NCBI GenBank assembly: GCA_016718845.1
Contig: JADKCK010000010.1
Span: 1-64,000 of the forward strand
Source of the DNA: Sphingobacteriales bacterium
GTDB lineage: Bacteria > Bacteroidota > Bacteroidia > Chitinophagales > UBA2359
Direction of reading: 5' to 3'
DNA: 64,000 bases
In this document: positions 34,634 to 43,145 of the stretch, one piece after another
How positions within the stretch are numbered: position 1 is the first letter of the stretch
Layout of the letters: every line of letters starts with the position of its first letter
Notes under the pieces: generated by a model
Databases searched by the model: none
What the model was told of the DNA's origin: nothing
The model's input: only the letters and a program-made list of their open reading frames with translations
Program-made: the position numbers and the translations under genes

Positions 34634-34948
34634 GCAACATCACCACCTCACACAACATCACAACATCACCACCTCACACAACATCACCACCTCACACAAC
34701 ATCACCACCTCACACAACATCACAACATCACCACCTCACACAAAGTCACAACATCACCACCTCACAACATCACCACCTCACACAAAGTCACAACATCACC
34801 ACCTCACAACATCACCACCTCACAACATCACCACATCGCTACTTCACCACATCGCAACATCACCACATCGCAACTTCACCACATCGCAACTTCACCACAT
34901 CGCAACTTCACCACATCGCAACATCACCACTTCACGCTTTTCACCACT
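34634..34948 (+). repeat. CATCACCACCTCACAA satellite array upstream of recF
   Basis: About 315 bases of irregular repeats of CACAACAT and CACCACCT changing to CACCACATCGCAACTT, with almost no G on the plus strand. It ends a few bases before the recF ATG at 34955. Open frames across it are low-complexity by-products. The first part has 14-16-base units; the last part has 16-base units TTCACCACATCGCAAC. Confidence 0.85.
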
Positions 34949-34954
34949 TTCTAA

Positions 34955-36067
34955 ATGTATCTTCGCGACCTTCGGCTAACACAATTTAAAAACTATCAAT
35001 CGGCTGCTTTTGCATTTTCGGCTACCGTTAATTTGGTAGTTGGCTTAAATGGGTCGGGCAAAACAAATCTGCTCGATTCTATTTATTGTTTATGTGCCTG
35101 TAAAAGCTATTTTAACCACTCCGACAGCCAAAACATACAACATCAAACCCAATTTTTTAGGCTCGAAGGTAACTTTTTGCTTAACCCAAACGCGCCCACC
35201 GACACCGAAAATATTGTGTTTACCTACACATCTGCCAAAAAAAAGGATTTTTTGCGCAACCAAACTGCCTACGAAAAACTATCCGAACATATAGGTTTAT
35301 TACCCGTTGTGATGATTGCCCCTGATGATGTAGAACTGATAAAAGAAGGTAGCGAACCACGCCGCAAAATGCTCGACACCACCCTGTCGCAGCTTGACCG
35401 CGACTACCTAAACGCCCTTATAAAATACAACCGACTGCTGCTAAACCGCAATGCACTGCTTAAACAATTTGCCGAGCGAAACGAGTTTAACGCTACCCTG
35501 CTCGACACTTATACCGTACAAATGATACCTTTGGGTAATCAAATCCACCAAAAACGACAAGCATTTTGCCACGAGCTAACACCCATCTTACAACAATACT
35601 ACGAGCGCCTAAGCAACGGTAGCGAAGAGGTAAATTGTACCTATAAATCGGGATTAAACGACACCGATTTTGCCCAAATTTTAGCACAAAACATTGCCAC
35701 CGACCGCCAACAACAGCGCACAACCGAGGGCATACACCGCGACGATTTGGTGTTTAGCATCAGCCAATATCCACTAAAAAAATATGGCTCGCAGGGGCAA
35801 CAAAAGTCGTTTTTGATAGCCTTAAAATTAGCCATCTACGAGCTAATTGCCCAACATACCCAAATAAAACCCATTTTATTGCTCGATGATATTTTTGATA
35901 AATTAGACGAGCAACGCATCGAACAATTATTGCAAGTAACCGCCTGCCAACCCCAAAAATTTGGGCAAATTTTTATTTCAGATACCCAACAAGCCCGAAT
36001 TACCGCCATTTGCGCTAAATTTGGCATCGAAAATAAGACGTTTTTAATTGTAAATTATAAATTGTAA
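34955..36067 (+). CDS. recF: DNA replication and repair protein RecF
   Basis: 370 residues. Walker A GLNGSGKTNLLDSI near residue 30. MIAPDDVELIKEGSEPRRKMLD near 113-134 is the RecF-specific region following the ATPase lobe. The ABC signature YGSQGQQKS near 273-281 and Walker B LLLDDIFDKLDE near 305 complete the site. RecF binds ssDNA-dsDNA junctions and helps load RecA with RecO and RecR. It is probably cotranscribed with the DUF1697 and DciA-like genes. The leader is the unusual satellite array. Confidence 0.96.
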   Translation: MYLRDLRLTQFKNYQSAAFAFSATVNLVVGLNGSGKTNLLDSIYCLCACKSYFNHSDSQNIQHQTQFFRLEGNFLLNPNAPTDTENIVFTYTSAKKKDFLRNQTAYEKLSEHIGLLPVVMIAPDDVELIKEGSEPRRKMLDTTLSQLDRDYLNALIKYNRLLLNRNALLKQFAERNEFNATLLDTYTVQMIPLGNQIHQKRQAFCHELTPILQQYYERLSNGSEEVNCTYKSGLNDTDFAQILAQNIATDRQQQRTTEGIHRDDLVFSISQYPLKKYGSQGQQKSFLIALKLAIYELIAQHTQIKPILLLDDIFDKLDEQRIEQLLQVTACQPQKFGQIFISDTQQARITAICAKFGIENKTFLIVNYKL

Positions 36068-36131
36068 TTTATGTAAAATGTCGGTGCTTTGTATTGTAAA
36101 TAACAAGCTTTTACTACCAATTGTAAATCAT
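36043..36131. repeat. TTGTAAATTATAAATTGTAA low-complexity repeat
   Basis: Units of TTGTAAATTATAAATTGTAA overlapping the recF stop region and continuing to the DUF1697 start. Similar to stretches at 14653-14697 and 22979-23027. Confidence 0.45.
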
Positions 36132-36132
36132 C

Positions 36133-36678
36133 ATGCAAACATACATATCTATGCTGCGCGGCATTAATGTAAGCGGGCAAAAGATGATAAAAATGGACGC
36201 ACTGCGCCAAATGTACGAATTGTTAAATTTTAGCAAAGTAAAAACCTATATCCAGAGTGGCAATGTTGTTTTTCAAAGCCCCGACACCAATTGTTTAGAT
36301 ATAGAGCAAACTATTGCCCAACAAATTAACCAAACCTTTGGCTTTGAGGTGCCTGTAATGGTAAAAACATTAAACAACCTAAAAATAGTAACCGCCAATA
36401 ACCCTTTTGTGGAAGATAGACACGAAGATATAAGCAAATTACACGTCACTTTTTTATCGCAGCAAGCCCAACAAAACTACCTTGAGAAGCTAAACACCAC
36501 ACAATACGCCCCCGACGAGTTTGTAATTATAGCCAATGCCATTTACCTATTTTGCCCCAACGGATACGGAAAAACCAAACTAACCAACAACTTTTTTGAA
36601 ACCAAACTAAAACTATCTGCCACCACCCGAAACTGGAAAACAGTTAATGAATTAGTAAATATAGCAGAGCAGCTATAA
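36133..36678 (+). CDS. DUF1697 family protein
   Basis: 181 residues. The start MQTYISMLRGINVSGQKMIKMDALR is the conserved DUF1697 beginning (xxLRGINVGG...KmxxLr). VKTYIQSGNVVFQ near residue 37 and YGKTKLTNNFFE near 140 are also conserved. Small cytoplasmic protein with no known function, common in Bacteroidota. It sits between recF and a DciA-like gene, 65 bases after recF and 23 bases before the next gene. Confidence 0.92.
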   Translation: MQTYISMLRGINVSGQKMIKMDALRQMYELLNFSKVKTYIQSGNVVFQSPDTNCLDIEQTIAQQINQTFGFEVPVMVKTLNNLKIVTANNPFVEDRHEDISKLHVTFLSQQAQQNYLEKLNTTQYAPDEFVIIANAIYLFCPNGYGKTKLTNNFFETKLKLSATTRNWKTVNELVNIAEQL

Positions 36679-36701
36679 ATAATAAAATACCTCACATTTT
36701 T

Positions 36702-36992
36702 ATGCGCAAAAACAATTTTCAATCACTAGGCGACGTTATACGACAATGGAAAACCTCGTATGGTGTAAGCGAGCGCCTAAAAAATGCACAAGCCGTAAAT
36801 GCTTGGCATAGCCTTGTGGGCGATGCTATTACCAAACAAACCCAATATGTTTACATAAAAGAAGGCGTAATGTATGTTCGGATACCATCGGCAGCCCTCC
36901 GACAAGAATTGTTTTATGCCAAAGATAAAATCAAAAAAAACCTAAATACAAACCTAAAAGAAGAATATATCAGCGACATTGTTTTTAGGTAA
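36702..36992 (+). CDS. DciA/DUF721-like protein
   Basis: 96 residues. SLGDVIRQWKTSYGVSERLKNAQAVNAWHSLVGDAITKQTQ and VMYVRIPSAALRQELFYAKDKI are the DUF721 pattern (WxxxVGxxIxxxT...LxVxVxSsaLrqEL). The family includes DciA, a helicase loader or operator of many bacteria lacking DnaC. In Bacteroidota it often neighbours recF, as here, which supports the assignment. The exact role in this organism is inference. Confidence 0.87.
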   Translation: MRKNNFQSLGDVIRQWKTSYGVSERLKNAQAVNAWHSLVGDAITKQTQYVYIKEGVMYVRIPSAALRQELFYAKDKIKKNLNTNLKEEYISDIVFR

Positions 36993-37072
36993 TCTATTAC
37001 ACATTATCAATACATCTATTTGCTCGTTTGTAGCAATAAATACCCAACCTATTAATTCGTCAAAATTATACC

Positions 37073-38104
37073 ATGATAAAACCTATTTTTTCGTACCTAT
37101 TTGCAGCTCTATTTTTAATGATAAACGCGCCTTTGTTTGCCCAAGACTCAACGGCTGTTGAGCGTAGCGGCGTATTACAAAGCCCCAAAGGGTTTGAAGG
37201 CTATGGCGAAGAAGAAGAAGAAACGCCCAAAATTGCCCCTGTAATTGCCGAACCTGCCCCCGCAGCTACCCAAGCACCCATCGAGGCAACACAACCTACC
37301 CCAACAAAACCACCCAAAACACCCCGCTCGAAAAAAACACGCAACCCAAATAGCATTGAACTTAATATAGACGAAATACTATACACCGTTGAGTATCAAG
37401 ACACCGTTGTGGTAGAAGCAACCCGAACAACCGCCGTACCTTTTAAAGTAAAAGAAGACAATAAATACTACTACAACCAGGCTATTTTGCGCGTTAATAC
37501 CAAAGATTATAGTAACGCCGTAAAGTTTTTAGACAAATGCATAAAAAACGACCCCAACAACAAAGAACTACTACAACTGCGTGGCAACGCCTATACCGAA
37601 TTGGGCAAATACAAACAGGCATCAAACGACTTTAAAAAGGTAACAAAAATTACCCAAACCGACCCCGTTGTGTACTATAACTACGCCACAACTTTATCTA
37701 AAATGGGTAAATTTGCCGAATCTATCGAAAAATTTGACCAAGCCATTAAACTAAAACCCGACTACCTCTACGCCCTACAAGGCAGAGCATCTACCAAAAC
37801 CTTAAACCAAAATTTTGAAGGCGCACTCGATGATTACAACAGCGCCCTCGAAACTAACCCTACTTTTGTACCCGCCTTGCGCGGACGCGGCATCGCCAAA
37901 AGTATGCTCCGACAATACGACTCGGCTGTCGGCGATTTTACCCGCGTAACCGAACTAACCCCAATGGACGGATTGGCATATTATTATCGCGGTTTGGCTT
38001 ACTCGTGCATGAACATGTCGTACAAAGCCTGCTCCGACTACGAACGAGCCGCACAACTACGCGTGCCACAAGCCATCGAAGAACTAAAAATGAGCTGTAA
38101 ATAA
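37073..38104 (+). CDS. TPR-repeat periplasmic protein
   Basis: 343 residues. Signal peptide (1-22, PLFAQ). A low-complexity Pro/Thr/Ala/Lys linker (40-90) with Glu-rich segment is followed by five TPR-type repeats from about residue 135: YYNQAILRVNTKDYSNAVKFLDKCIKNDPNN, LRGNAYTELGKYKQASNDFKKV, YYNYATTLSKMGKFAESIEKFDQAIKLKPD, and later ALRGRGIAKSMLRQYDSAVGDFTRV and AYYYRGLAYSCMNMSYKACSDYERA. TPR repeats mediate protein contacts. The protein is probably periplasmic or anchored to the envelope; partner unknown. Confidence 0.88.
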   Translation: MIKPIFSYLFAALFLMINAPLFAQDSTAVERSGVLQSPKGFEGYGEEEEETPKIAPVIAEPAPAATQAPIEATQPTPTKPPKTPRSKKTRNPNSIELNIDEILYTVEYQDTVVVEATRTTAVPFKVKEDNKYYYNQAILRVNTKDYSNAVKFLDKCIKNDPNNKELLQLRGNAYTELGKYKQASNDFKKVTKITQTDPVVYYNYATTLSKMGKFAESIEKFDQAIKLKPDYLYALQGRASTKTLNQNFEGALDDYNSALETNPTFVPALRGRGIAKSMLRQYDSAVGDFTRVTELTPMDGLAYYYRGLAYSCMNMSYKACSDYERAAQLRVPQAIEELKMSCK

Positions 38105-38159
38105 AAAACCAGAAAACAAAACAATCTATTTTAAATTATCTTAAAACATACCCTCGTCC

Positions 38160-39206
38160 GTGAATAATAGGCTGCTCGAGTTAGATGCTTTACGCGGATT
38201 AGCTGCTATAATGGTCGTCCTATTCCATTTATTCTTAAATTCAGGATATTCGTTTTTTAACTTTGGTGTAACCGGCGTCGACCTGTTTTTTTTGATTAGT
38301 GGTTTTGTCATATTTCTAACCCTATCCAAAATAACTAATTGGCAAAGCTTTGTAATTAGTCGATTTACTCGGCTTTACCCCACCTATTGGGCTTGTGTAA
38401 GCATTACAGCAATACTCGTTTTTGTAACAACCAATATTACTTTACCCAATTTGGCAAAACAATACTTTGCCAATATGACTATGTTTCAGCACTACGCCAA
38501 AATCCCGCACCTCGATTTCCAATATTGGACACTAACCGTCGAGATGCAATTTTATGCCCTTATGTTGCTATTATTTTTGTTAAAAAAACTCAATAACATA
38601 GAAACCATTGGCACAATTATTTGTTTCATATGCCTATCTTACGATACAATCCTCCAAAAGCACCTACCCAATATCTACCATATAATTAACAATGCCTTTG
38701 TACTCATCAACCATTTCCCGCTTTTTGTATCGGGCATAGTATTTTACCGCCTAAAATTTCAGGGGCATACCATAAACCGATACTTGCTTTTGTTACTTTG
38801 TTTTATTACCCAGCTTTTTTTGTTTGATAATGGCGGGCAAAGCCATGGCTTTATATCACTCAATCAATATATACTATTGCTAGTATTATATTATGCCTTG
38901 TTTTTTGCCTATGTAAAAAACAAACTAAATATACTTGTTGCAAAACCCCTCCTATTTTTAGGCACCATTTCATATCCTTTATACCTCATTCATCAGTACC
39001 TATCCATACACATACTATTACCCTATTTACAATTAATAATACCCAATAAAATAATAGTTGTATTTGTATCGTGTATAATAAACCTACTATTAGCAAGCAT
39101 CATCTACTTTTACATCGAAAAACCCGCATCGCCCGCCTTAAAACGCTATTTGCTAACTAAACTTAACGCCAATATAAAAGCAAAAAATAACCATTTACAC
39201 CCATAA
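38160..39206 (+). CDS. Acyltransferase family 3 (OafA/YrhL-type) membrane protein
   Basis: 348 residues starting with GTG at 38160. The N-terminus NRLLELDALRGLAAIMVVLFHL has the family histidine and the ELDALRGLA motif. FGVTGVDLFFLISGFVIFLTL near residue 35 and FVISRFTRLYPTYWACV near 65 are the remaining conserved parts. About ten membrane segments are expected. Such proteins O-acylate sugars or polymers of the cell envelope using acyl-CoA. The leader is only about 55 bases from the TPR gene, so cotranscription is likely. Confidence 0.9.
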   Translation: MNNRLLELDALRGLAAIMVVLFHLFLNSGYSFFNFGVTGVDLFFLISGFVIFLTLSKITNWQSFVISRFTRLYPTYWACVSITAILVFVTTNITLPNLAKQYFANMTMFQHYAKIPHLDFQYWTLTVEMQFYALMLLLFLLKKLNNIETIGTIICFICLSYDTILQKHLPNIYHIINNAFVLINHFPLFVSGIVFYRLKFQGHTINRYLLLLLCFITQLFLFDNGGQSHGFISLNQYILLLVLYYALFFAYVKNKLNILVAKPLLFLGTISYPLYLIHQYLSIHILLPYLQLIIPNKIIVVFVSCIINLLLASIIYFYIEKPASPALKRYLLTKLNANIKAKNNHLHP

Positions 39207-39220
39207 AGCAATAATGTTAA

Positions 39221-39297
39221 GCCCGCTTGACGCGGAAAATGTCTTTTTTGGGGGTGATGATTAGCACTCCCTAATTTGCCAAGTTGGTGGCACCCCC
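39221..39297 (+). repeat. 77-nt interspersed element, copy 1
   Basis: Starts GCCCGCTTGACGCGG, then a T tract, then GGGGGTGATGATT... and ends GGTGGCACCCCC. The GGGGGTG and CACCCCC ends of the second half pair. Copies: 43016-43092 (inverted) and 53678-53754. Confidence 0.8.
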
Positions 39298-39400
39298 GCA
39301 ACACTTTAGGCGCAGCACCACCAAAACACCCCAAAGCGCCCTCAAACCCATTGCCAACACCCGCAACACACACACACACATCACCCAAAAGCACAATACC

Positions 39401-40642
39401 TTGTCCATTCTTATCCAAAACATAGCACAGCTTTTACAAACCGAAGAGCAAACACGCACCCACATAAAAGGCAGCGACATGCAGCACCTATCTAGCATAA
39501 AAAACGCTTATTTGTGGATACAACACGACCGCATCGCCGACTTTGGCACCATGGACGACATGCCACCACTATTACCCCAAATTGCCGATACCACCCTCGA
39601 TGCTAAAAATAAATTAGTACTACCCACTTGGTGCGACTCGCATACACATATAGTATACGCAGGCAGCCGCGAAAACGAGTTTGTACAACGCATACAAGGC
39701 GCCACCTACGAGCAAATTGCCGAAGCTGGCGGCGGCATACTCAACTCGGCAAAGCGTTTGCAAAACACCACCGCCTACGACCTATACGACAGCGCCCTTT
39801 ATAGGCTTACCGAAATATGCCGCATGGGTACAGGTGCCGTAGAAATAAAAAGCGGCTATGGCTTGTCGCTCGAAGCCGAGATTAAAATGCTGCGCGTTAT
39901 CCAACAACTAAAAGCTGCATCGCCCTTAACCATAAAAGCCACCTTTTTGGGCGCACACGCCCTGCCCACCGAGTACAAAAACAACCGCGAGGGCTATATT
40001 AATTTGCTAATTAACCAAATGCTACCCCAAATTGCCGACGAAGGTTTAGCCGATTTTATAGACGTTTTTTGCGAAAAAGGCTTTTTTACCGCCGACGAAA
40101 CCGCTAAAATACTAACCGCCGGAGCAAAATATGGCTTACGTGCCAAAATACACGCCAACCAACTGTATTATTCGGGTGGCGTACAAGTAGGTGTGCAACA
40201 AAACGCCTTATCCGTTGACCACCTCGAGTGTGTGGGCGATGCCGAAATTGATTGTCTGCTCAACACACAAACCATGCCTACCTTATTACCTTCGGCAGCG
40301 TTTTTCTTAAACCTGCCCTATCAGCCCGCCCGCCGTATGATAGATGCAGGCTTGCCCATTGCCTTAGCCACCGATTATAACCCTGGCTCAAGCCCGTCGG
40401 GTAATATGCCTTTTGTTATATCGTTGGCTTGCACCCAAATGAAAATGTTGCCCAACGAAGCCATCAACGCAGCTACCCTAAACGGAGCTTATGCCATGGA
40501 TGTAGCACCTAGTTTGGGCAGTATTGCCCGCAACAAAATTGCCAACATCCAAATTATCAATGCCCCATCGGTTGCTTATATCCCCTACTCGTTTGGTAGC
40601 CAACTTACACAAACGGTAATATTAAATGGCGAATTGATTTAA
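39401..40642 (+). CDS. hutI: Imidazolonepropionase
   Basis: About 413 residues with the likely TTG start at 39401 (LSILIQNIAQLL is the usual HutI start). A longer frame from 39284 exists but is low-complexity repeat. Conserved parts: DSHTHIVYAG near residue 80 (metal-binding His), GATYEQIAEAGGGI near 103, KSGYGLSLEAE near 150, LGAHALP near 187, IHANQL near 247 and SVDHLE near 270, and ATDYNPGSSPSGNMP near 327. It hydrolyses imidazolone-5-propionate in histidine degradation. Other hut genes are not in the window. Confidence 0.92.
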   Translation: MSILIQNIAQLLQTEEQTRTHIKGSDMQHLSSIKNAYLWIQHDRIADFGTMDDMPPLLPQIADTTLDAKNKLVLPTWCDSHTHIVYAGSRENEFVQRIQGATYEQIAEAGGGILNSAKRLQNTTAYDLYDSALYRLTEICRMGTGAVEIKSGYGLSLEAEIKMLRVIQQLKAASPLTIKATFLGAHALPTEYKNNREGYINLLINQMLPQIADEGLADFIDVFCEKGFFTADETAKILTAGAKYGLRAKIHANQLYYSGGVQVGVQQNALSVDHLECVGDAEIDCLLNTQTMPTLLPSAAFFLNLPYQPARRMIDAGLPIALATDYNPGSSPSGNMPFVISLACTQMKMLPNEAINAATLNGAYAMDVAPSLGSIARNKIANIQIINAPSVAYIPYSFGSQLTQTVILNGELI

Positions 40643-40664
40643 TATATTAATAAATTACTTTGCA

Positions 40665-41249
40665 ATGAATGACGAATTAAGGCAAATAATCGTAAGTACT
40701 AAAACTGGCGAAGAACAATTATCCTTAAATAATTGTTTGTTAAATTATAAACTGCTGGATTTTTGGCGTTGGAGCGCATCCGATTTAACAAGCAATGCAC
40801 TTAGAGGCATATTTGCCGAATTTATTGTAGGTACTGCCATTGGAGTAGATTTCCGAAAGCTACGAGAAGAATGGGCAGAATATGATATAGAAGACGAAAA
40901 TGGAATAAAGATAGAAGTGAAATCGGCGGCTTACATCCAAACTTGGAAGCAAAAAGCTTATTCAACTGTTTCATTTTCTATTAAATCTAAACAATTGGCA
41001 GATAACACAAGTACTCGTCATGCTGACGTTTATGTATTTTGCTTGCTAAAACACAAAATACAAACCGAGTTAGACCCCACTAAATTAGAACAATGGGCTT
41101 TTTATGTTTTATCTACCCAAACAATCAATAATTTACCCAACAAATCGTCTATTGGGTTGAGTACCCTAGAAAAATTAACTTCGGCAACAAACTATTCACA
41201 ATTAAAACATACTATACAAAAAATTTACGAACAAAATGAAATATTGTAA
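40665..41249 (+). CDS. PD-(D/E)XK nuclease-like protein
   Basis: 194 residues, 23 bases after hutI. The central part has RGIFAEFIVGTAIGVD near residue 46, WAEYDIEDENGIKIEVKSAAY near 70 and later WKQKAYSTVSFSIKSK. The E(A)E helix, a D before a strand and 'IEVKSAAY' form the PD-(D/E)XK pattern (D..ExK) of restriction-like endonucleases. The motif is clear, but no target or partner is visible; it is not next to a methyltransferase. It may be a stand-alone repair or defence nuclease. The frame also contains Q near the catalytic K (YIQTWKQ), typical of one branch of the superfamily. Confidence 0.65.
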   Translation: MNDELRQIIVSTKTGEEQLSLNNCLLNYKLLDFWRWSASDLTSNALRGIFAEFIVGTAIGVDFRKLREEWAEYDIEDENGIKIEVKSAAYIQTWKQKAYSTVSFSIKSKQLADNTSTRHADVYVFCLLKHKIQTELDPTKLEQWAFYVLSTQTINNLPNKSSIGLSTLEKLTSATNYSQLKHTIQKIYEQNEIL

Positions 41250-41282
41250 TAAATCATTTATTAATACCCACAACTTAACACA

Positions 41283-41732
41283 ATGCAATTAAAAGCTATT
41301 ACTTTTGCTATTGCCTTATTATTAGGCACTTTTTTTGCCATGGCGCAACCCTACAACAATGCCATAGGTGCGCACATCGGCTCGCCGGGCGGCGTCAGTT
41401 TCAAACATTTTACAGGCGATAAGTTTGCCATCGAAGGCATTTTAGGTGGCTACTTTGGTCCTACGGGTGGCGTAAGTTTGGTTCTTTTAGCCGAAAATCA
41501 CTCCGAACTTTTTTTCCCCGACCTATACGTAGTGTATGGTTTGGGCGCACATGCTGGTAGCGTTAACCAATCGTTGTTTTTAGGCGGCGACGGTATTTTG
41601 GGTTTAGAGTACAACTTTGGCTCGGCTCCGTTTAATTTTATGATTGATATAAAACCGCGCATAGGCTTGCAAAGCGGCGGCTTTCAGTTTGGCATGGACG
41701 GCGGCTTGGCACTAAGATACATACTTAATTAA
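41283..41732 (+). CDS. Small secreted or outer-membrane barrel protein
   Basis: 149 residues, signal peptide of about 21 residues (FFAMAQ). The mature part is Gly-rich with alternating strands (VSFKHFTGDKFAIEGILGGYFG, VYGLGAHAGS, GLEYNFGSAPFNFMIDIKPRIGLQSGG) and ends ALRYILN. The size and pattern fit a small outer-membrane beta-barrel. Function unknown. Confidence 0.75.
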   Translation: MQLKAITFAIALLLGTFFAMAQPYNNAIGAHIGSPGGVSFKHFTGDKFAIEGILGGYFGPTGGVSLVLLAENHSELFFPDLYVVYGLGAHAGSVNQSLFLGGDGILGLEYNFGSAPFNFMIDIKPRIGLQSGGFQFGMDGGLALRYILN

Positions 41733-41828
41733 ACCAACAACCAAATCACTAAGCAAATTTAACTCGTTTTGTTTGTTTAGTGATTTTAATTTCACACCTA
41801 TTATTCATCTTTATTTTATTGTTTTTTT

Positions 41829-42932
41829 GTGCAATTTACAAACATTATAGGGCAAAACGCCACCAAAAAATACCTCATAGACAGTGTACAACACAACCGC
41901 ATTAGTCACGCCCAATTGTTTTTGGGCGCCGAAGGTAGCGGTAATTTGGCATTGGCATTGGCGTATGCCCAATATGTGGTATGCGAAAATAAGCAAGCCC
42001 ACGACTCGTGCGGCGAGTGCAACCCTTGCCGAAAAGCACAAAAAATGATACATCCCGACATACATTATAGCTACCCCACCATTGGCAGCAAAGTTAAAAG
42101 TACCGATTTTGCCGTAGAATGGCGCGAAGCTATCGCCAAAAACCCATACCAAAACGCCTATCAGTGGCTGCAATACCTAAAAGCCGACAACAAACAAGGC
42201 AACATAACCACCGACGAATGCGACGACATTGTGCGCAAATTATCGTTGATGGCATACGAAGCCCAATACAAAATACTGGTGATGTGGCTACCCGAATATT
42301 TGGGTAAAGAAGGCAACCGATTGCTAAAAATTATTGAAGAACCACCCGAAAATACCTTGTTTTTGTTGGTTGCCGAAAACGCCGACCTAATTATCAACAC
42401 CATTTTGTCGCGCACACAAATGCTGCGAATACCCCGAATAGAAGAAGATGCCCTGATTGAAGTACTGCAAAAACGACAATATTTGCCCCTCGAATCGGCT
42501 CAACAAATAGCCCTGCTTGCCGAGGGTAACTACAACGAAGCCCTTAACCTTATAGCTAATTTTAACAACGACAACCAAACAATGTTGGTGCGGTGGCTAA
42601 CCATTATCTTGCAACGACAACTTAACCATTTTAATGCACAAACCGAGCGCTTTACCGAACTTGGACGCGAAAGTCAAAAAAACTTTTTACGTTATTCGCT
42701 TCATTTTTTGCGCCAGTGTATGTTGCTAAAAGCTATCCCAAAACACCGACTAGCACTTACCCAACCCGAAACAGAATTGGCTCGGCAAATAACACCTACT
42801 ATTAATATAGATAAATTAGAGCAGATTTTTAAACTGTTAAACGATGCGTATTACCACATTGAGCGAAACGCTAACCCACGAATATTGTTTTTTAATTTAA
42901 CCATAAAAGTAGGCGATGTTTTGCTGCACTGA
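41829..42932 (+). CDS. holB: DNA polymerase III subunit delta'
   Basis: 367 residues starting with GTG at 41829. HAQLFLGAEGSG near residue 27 is the degenerate P-loop that is normal for delta'. The zinc module CGECNPCRKA near 61-70 lies inside the AAA+ fold. KILVMWLPEYLGKEGNRLLKIIEEPPENTLFLLVAENADLIINTILSRTQ near 140-190 is the conserved delta/delta' region with the arginine in SRTQ. The clamp-loader subunit helps load the beta clamp. Transcribed alone, ending at the hairpin 42941-42982. Confidence 0.93.
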   Translation: MQFTNIIGQNATKKYLIDSVQHNRISHAQLFLGAEGSGNLALALAYAQYVVCENKQAHDSCGECNPCRKAQKMIHPDIHYSYPTIGSKVKSTDFAVEWREAIAKNPYQNAYQWLQYLKADNKQGNITTDECDDIVRKLSLMAYEAQYKILVMWLPEYLGKEGNRLLKIIEEPPENTLFLLVAENADLIINTILSRTQMLRIPRIEEDALIEVLQKRQYLPLESAQQIALLAEGNYNEALNLIANFNNDNQTMLVRWLTIILQRQLNHFNAQTERFTELGRESQKNFLRYSLHFLRQCMLLKAIPKHRLALTQPETELARQITPTINIDKLEQIFKLLNDAYYHIERNANPRILFFNLTIKVGDVLLH

Positions 42933-42940
42933 TTATTGAA

Positions 42941-42982
42941 CAACGACCGCAAATTGACTTTAGAGCCAATTTACGGTCGTTG
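42941..42982 (+). terminator. Hairpin terminator after holB
   Basis: CAACGACCGCAAATTG / CAATTTACGGTCGTTG, 16-bp stem with one mismatch and a 10-base loop. Confidence 0.75.
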
Positions 42983-43015
42983 TTGTGCGCTTGTTAAATG
43001 CACTTACTTTGTTAA

Positions 43016-43092
43016 GGGGGTGCCACCAACTGTGCCTTTAGGGAAAGCCAATCATCACCCCCTAAAAAAACCTTTTCCGCGTCAAGCGGGGC
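43016..43092 (-). repeat. 77-nt interspersed element, copy 2 (inverted)
   Basis: On the minus strand it reads GCCCCGCTTGACGCGG, T tract, GGGGGTGATGATTGG, and GGTGGCACCCCC, the same order and length as copies 1 and 3. It lies between holB and the aldehyde dehydrogenase gene. Confidence 0.8.
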
Positions 43093-43145
43093 TTTTTCAG
43101 TTCGCTCAACGATTAGTTTGATTATGTTATGCGTAAAATAATGTA

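Noticed and set aside
34634..34948. CRISPR array
   Set aside because: Units are irregular 8- to 16-base motifs without spacers.
34599..34989. Two overlapping + strand reading frames of about 127 residues, rich in His, Thr, Ser and Pro
   Set aside because: They are translations of the CATCACCACCTCACAA satellite in two frames and end at the recF start; no protein-like sequence.
39284..39400. Upstream start for hutI
   Set aside because: The extra 39 residues come from repeat-like, His/Thr-rich DNA; HutI family starts near LSILIQN (39401).
41829..42932. Missing P-loop lysine in the DNA polymerase delta' subunit
   Set aside because: This is normal for delta', which does not hydrolyse ATP.
42936..43121. 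A 61-residue + strand frame after holB
   Set aside because: It overlaps a terminator hairpin and the 77-nt repeat.
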